From Flavobacterium sp. (GTDB lineage: Bacteria > Bacteroidota > Bacteroidia > Flavobacteriales > Flavobacteriaceae): a stretch of DNA of 7,631 nt. Location: the NCBI GenBank assembly GCA_012032075.1, contig JAAURU010000173.1:1-7631 (forward strand), in the 5' to 3' direction. Positions 6,284 to 7,631 of this stretch are shown here, one piece after another. The translations under genes were made by a program, and so were the position numbers. The number at the start of each line of letters is the position of its first letter. Position 1 is the first letter of the stretch. The notes beneath the pieces were generated by a model. That model saw nothing but the letters and a program-made list of their open reading frames with translations, searched no databases and had not been told where the DNA came from.

Positions 6284-6326
6284 AGTAAAACCCTTTCCTT
6301 GTAAAGTTATACAATTTTACTATGAA
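6279..6326 (-). promoter_or_regulatory. 12-bp perfect inverted repeat over the regulator start codon, with inner hairpin
   Basis: Plus-strand arms at 6279-6290 (TTCATAGTAAAA) and 6315-6326 (TTTTACTATGAA) are perfect complements with a 24-nt spacer. The ATG of the sensor-regulator gene (6281-6283) is inside one arm. The spacer holds a second inverted repeat (TTGTA 6299-6303, TACAA 6310-6314) and the purine-rich AAGGAAAGGG that would serve as ribosome binding site. As RNA, the outer stem would bury the start codon. As DNA, it could be an operator for autoregulation. A weak -7-like TAACTTTA (6302-6309, last base mismatched) lies in the spacer; if it is the true promoter the outer stem is not transcribed. 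Confidence 0.5.
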
Positions 6327-6376
6327 TTATTTAGTTTTATACCAAGATTTGTAACGAAGTTGAGGTTACATTTCTT

Positions 6377-7392
6377 TTATAGCCAATGCATTGCAAAACC
6401 CGGTTCACTATCAATTTTATAAGATATGGTAAAGGTTTTTTCTTCTGTGTGGTTTGATAATACATCAATTATAATAGGAACGGTTAAACCACTTTGGTTA
6501 AGATCAATCGTTATATCTTGAAAAATGGTCATTCTAGTTACTAAGACTAGTGCATCAAAAGTTGTTGCATCACTAGGATTAATTTTTATTTTCTTTTCAG
6601 AAAGAATAGTAGTAACAGTAGAATCTGTATTTAATTTGAATGCTTCATTACTGCTATTATTTATTTCAATTAAACGATCTAAAACTTGCAAATAGTTTCC
6701 TTCTTTAGTGTTTTCATTTCTATTCGTAAAACTATTATGATTAAATAAGCAAACATCTAAAGCAAGCATTTCTGGAATTAAAATAACACTATCTTCAACT
6801 TGATGTAATAAATTAAGCGTTATTGGAACTTGCTGTTCTTTTACTAAACCACATTGTAAAGTTTCACTTAAAATAATATCAATTTTTGGAGTTGAATCTA
6901 ATTTCATTGTAGTTGCATCTTCATTTTTAAAATGGACAACATGGTTTTCAAAGTCCAACTTATGAATGATACTTTTCATGCTATTAAAACTTTCTTTATT
7001 AATTTCAACCAACGTTACTATGACTTCTTGTGCAGAATAAGTGGCTAATACAGGTAGAAGTAAAGTTGCATAAGGACCTGTCCCTGCATATAATATATGT
7101 ATAGGTTTTTGTTGTTTTTTTTGTAGTGTTGCAATAGCCTTGAAGATACCTTTTATAAATTGTTTTGTTCGTAAGATATCATCTAAGCACATCGCAGCCC
7201 ATGTTGTCCCTAATGCTTTTCCATTATTTAAGTAAATATCTTCCTTATTTGTTTCATCATTTATATTTATTGAAGTTAATTCTTCAACAATTTTTTTATA
7301 CTCATTAATAGTTTGAGATAACGTTAAAAAGTCATCATCATCTTTTAGTATTGCTTTGCCGATTTGTTGAAGTTTTATATTATGATTTCCAT
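6377..7392 (-). CDS. PRMT-like class I SAM-dependent methyltransferase, N-terminal frameshift
   Basis: Probable cytoplasmic methyltransferase. The frame is open from 7396 to 6377, but the first ATG within it is at 7192, in the middle of conserved sequence (LGTTWAAMCLDDILRT), so that start would cut off about 67 residues. No ATG, GTG or TTG occurs earlier in frame. The ATG at 7390-7392 fits if one A is added at 7386-7388, giving MENHNIKLQQIGKA and a 338-aa protein. Motifs (numbered from the 7192 ATG): RT at 8-9, motif I ILYAGTGPYATLL (33-45), acidic motif II LVEIN with Glu63, Asp92 in NEDATTM, and SETLQCGLVKE (109-119) with Glu110 and Glu119 nine residues apart, as in the double-E loop of protein arginine methyltransferases. 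The C-terminal third is beta-rich and ends in EPGFAMHWL. The substrate is unknown. It stands 93 bp upstream of the regulator gene and may be a separate unit. Confidence 0.8.
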
Positions 7393-7631
7393 TTTTTTAA
7401 TTTTTAGCAATATATGAGAATTTTTTTGTTTCAATTAATTTTTTTAACAAGAATTATATTACGATATATTTTGAGTTTTGAGTTAATTAACCTTGTTTGT
7501 TTGATTTTTATCTTTTAGTATTTTTTAGAACATTCAATAAAATAAGAGCTTAAAGATTTATTGATTTTTTTTAGGGAATTATTTTGTGTTTTTTAGAAAA
7601 AAAGTTATTAACAATTTAGTTTTGTATAAAA
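7393..7631. other. AT-rich non-coding region upstream of the methyltransferase gene
   Basis: I see no gene here on either strand. The stretch is very A/T-rich with long A or T runs. The minus strand holds no TTTG at all, so no TAnnTTTG promoter for the methyltransferase gene can be proposed; its promoter may be of another type. A single TTATTAACA (7605-7613) is two bases off a DnaA box and means little alone. Confidence 0.5.

Noticed and set aside
6350..6370. 6-bp inverted repeat TGTAAC/GTTACA after the methyltransferase stop, as a terminator or third operator copy
   Set aside because: The stem is short with a 9-nt loop and no U-tract on the minus strand. It shares only the GTAAC core with the 3436-3476 repeats, too little to call a related site.
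7605..7613. TTATTAACA as a DnaA box and the AT-rich region as a replication origin
   Set aside because: There is one copy only, two mismatches from consensus, and none of the expected neighbouring origin genes are visible.

Overview
The window is AT-rich and every recognisable gene lies on the minus strand, so it is described in the order of transcription, from high to low coordinates. The content points to a member of the Bacteroidota, most likely Flavobacteriia: cytoplasmic-membrane hybrid two-component regulators with an AraC-type output, a run of small lipoproteins whose cysteine is followed by Asp-rich residues, an OmpA-like protein with a typical flavobacterial Lys/Glu-rich N-terminus, and a TAnnTTTG-type promoter box. 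No RNA genes, CRISPR arrays, insertion sequences or plus-strand genes were found.

Layout: (a) 7393-7631, AT-rich non-coding DNA with no recognisable promoter. (b) 6377-7392, a class I SAM-dependent methyltransferase with protein arginine methyltransferase (PRMT)-like signature elements. (c) 6284-6376, a short gap that holds a perfect 12-bp inverted repeat reaching into the start codon of the next gene. (d) 3541-6283, one large sensor-regulator gene of about 914 codons: signal peptide, TPR repeats, one membrane helix, HisKA, HATPase, receiver and AraC-type HTH. It lies in five reading-frame pieces. (e) About 3394-3540, a probable promoter region with a 20-bp direct repeat at 21-bp spacing just upstream of a TAnnTTTG box. 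(f) 3393 down to 1, a tightly spaced probable operon: a 49-aa small protein, a CARDB-like lipoprotein, a leucine-rich-repeat lipoprotein, a YD-like lipoprotein (split by a frameshift), and a ConA-like/OmpA protein that runs off the window and is also frameshifted.

Working model (inference): the membrane regulator senses a signal through its periplasmic TPR region and binds the 21-bp-spaced repeats to switch on the lipoprotein/OmpA operon immediately downstream, which would make a set of envelope and probably surface-exposed proteins. The ligand and the purpose of the surface proteins cannot be read from the sequence.

A key caveat is that at least eight single-base frame breaks occur in 7.6 kb. 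Most can be repaired by adding one A/T to a homopolymer, and each repair restores a continuous, motif-complete protein. I read this as uncorrected sequencing indels rather than eight decayed genes, but the sequence alone cannot prove it.
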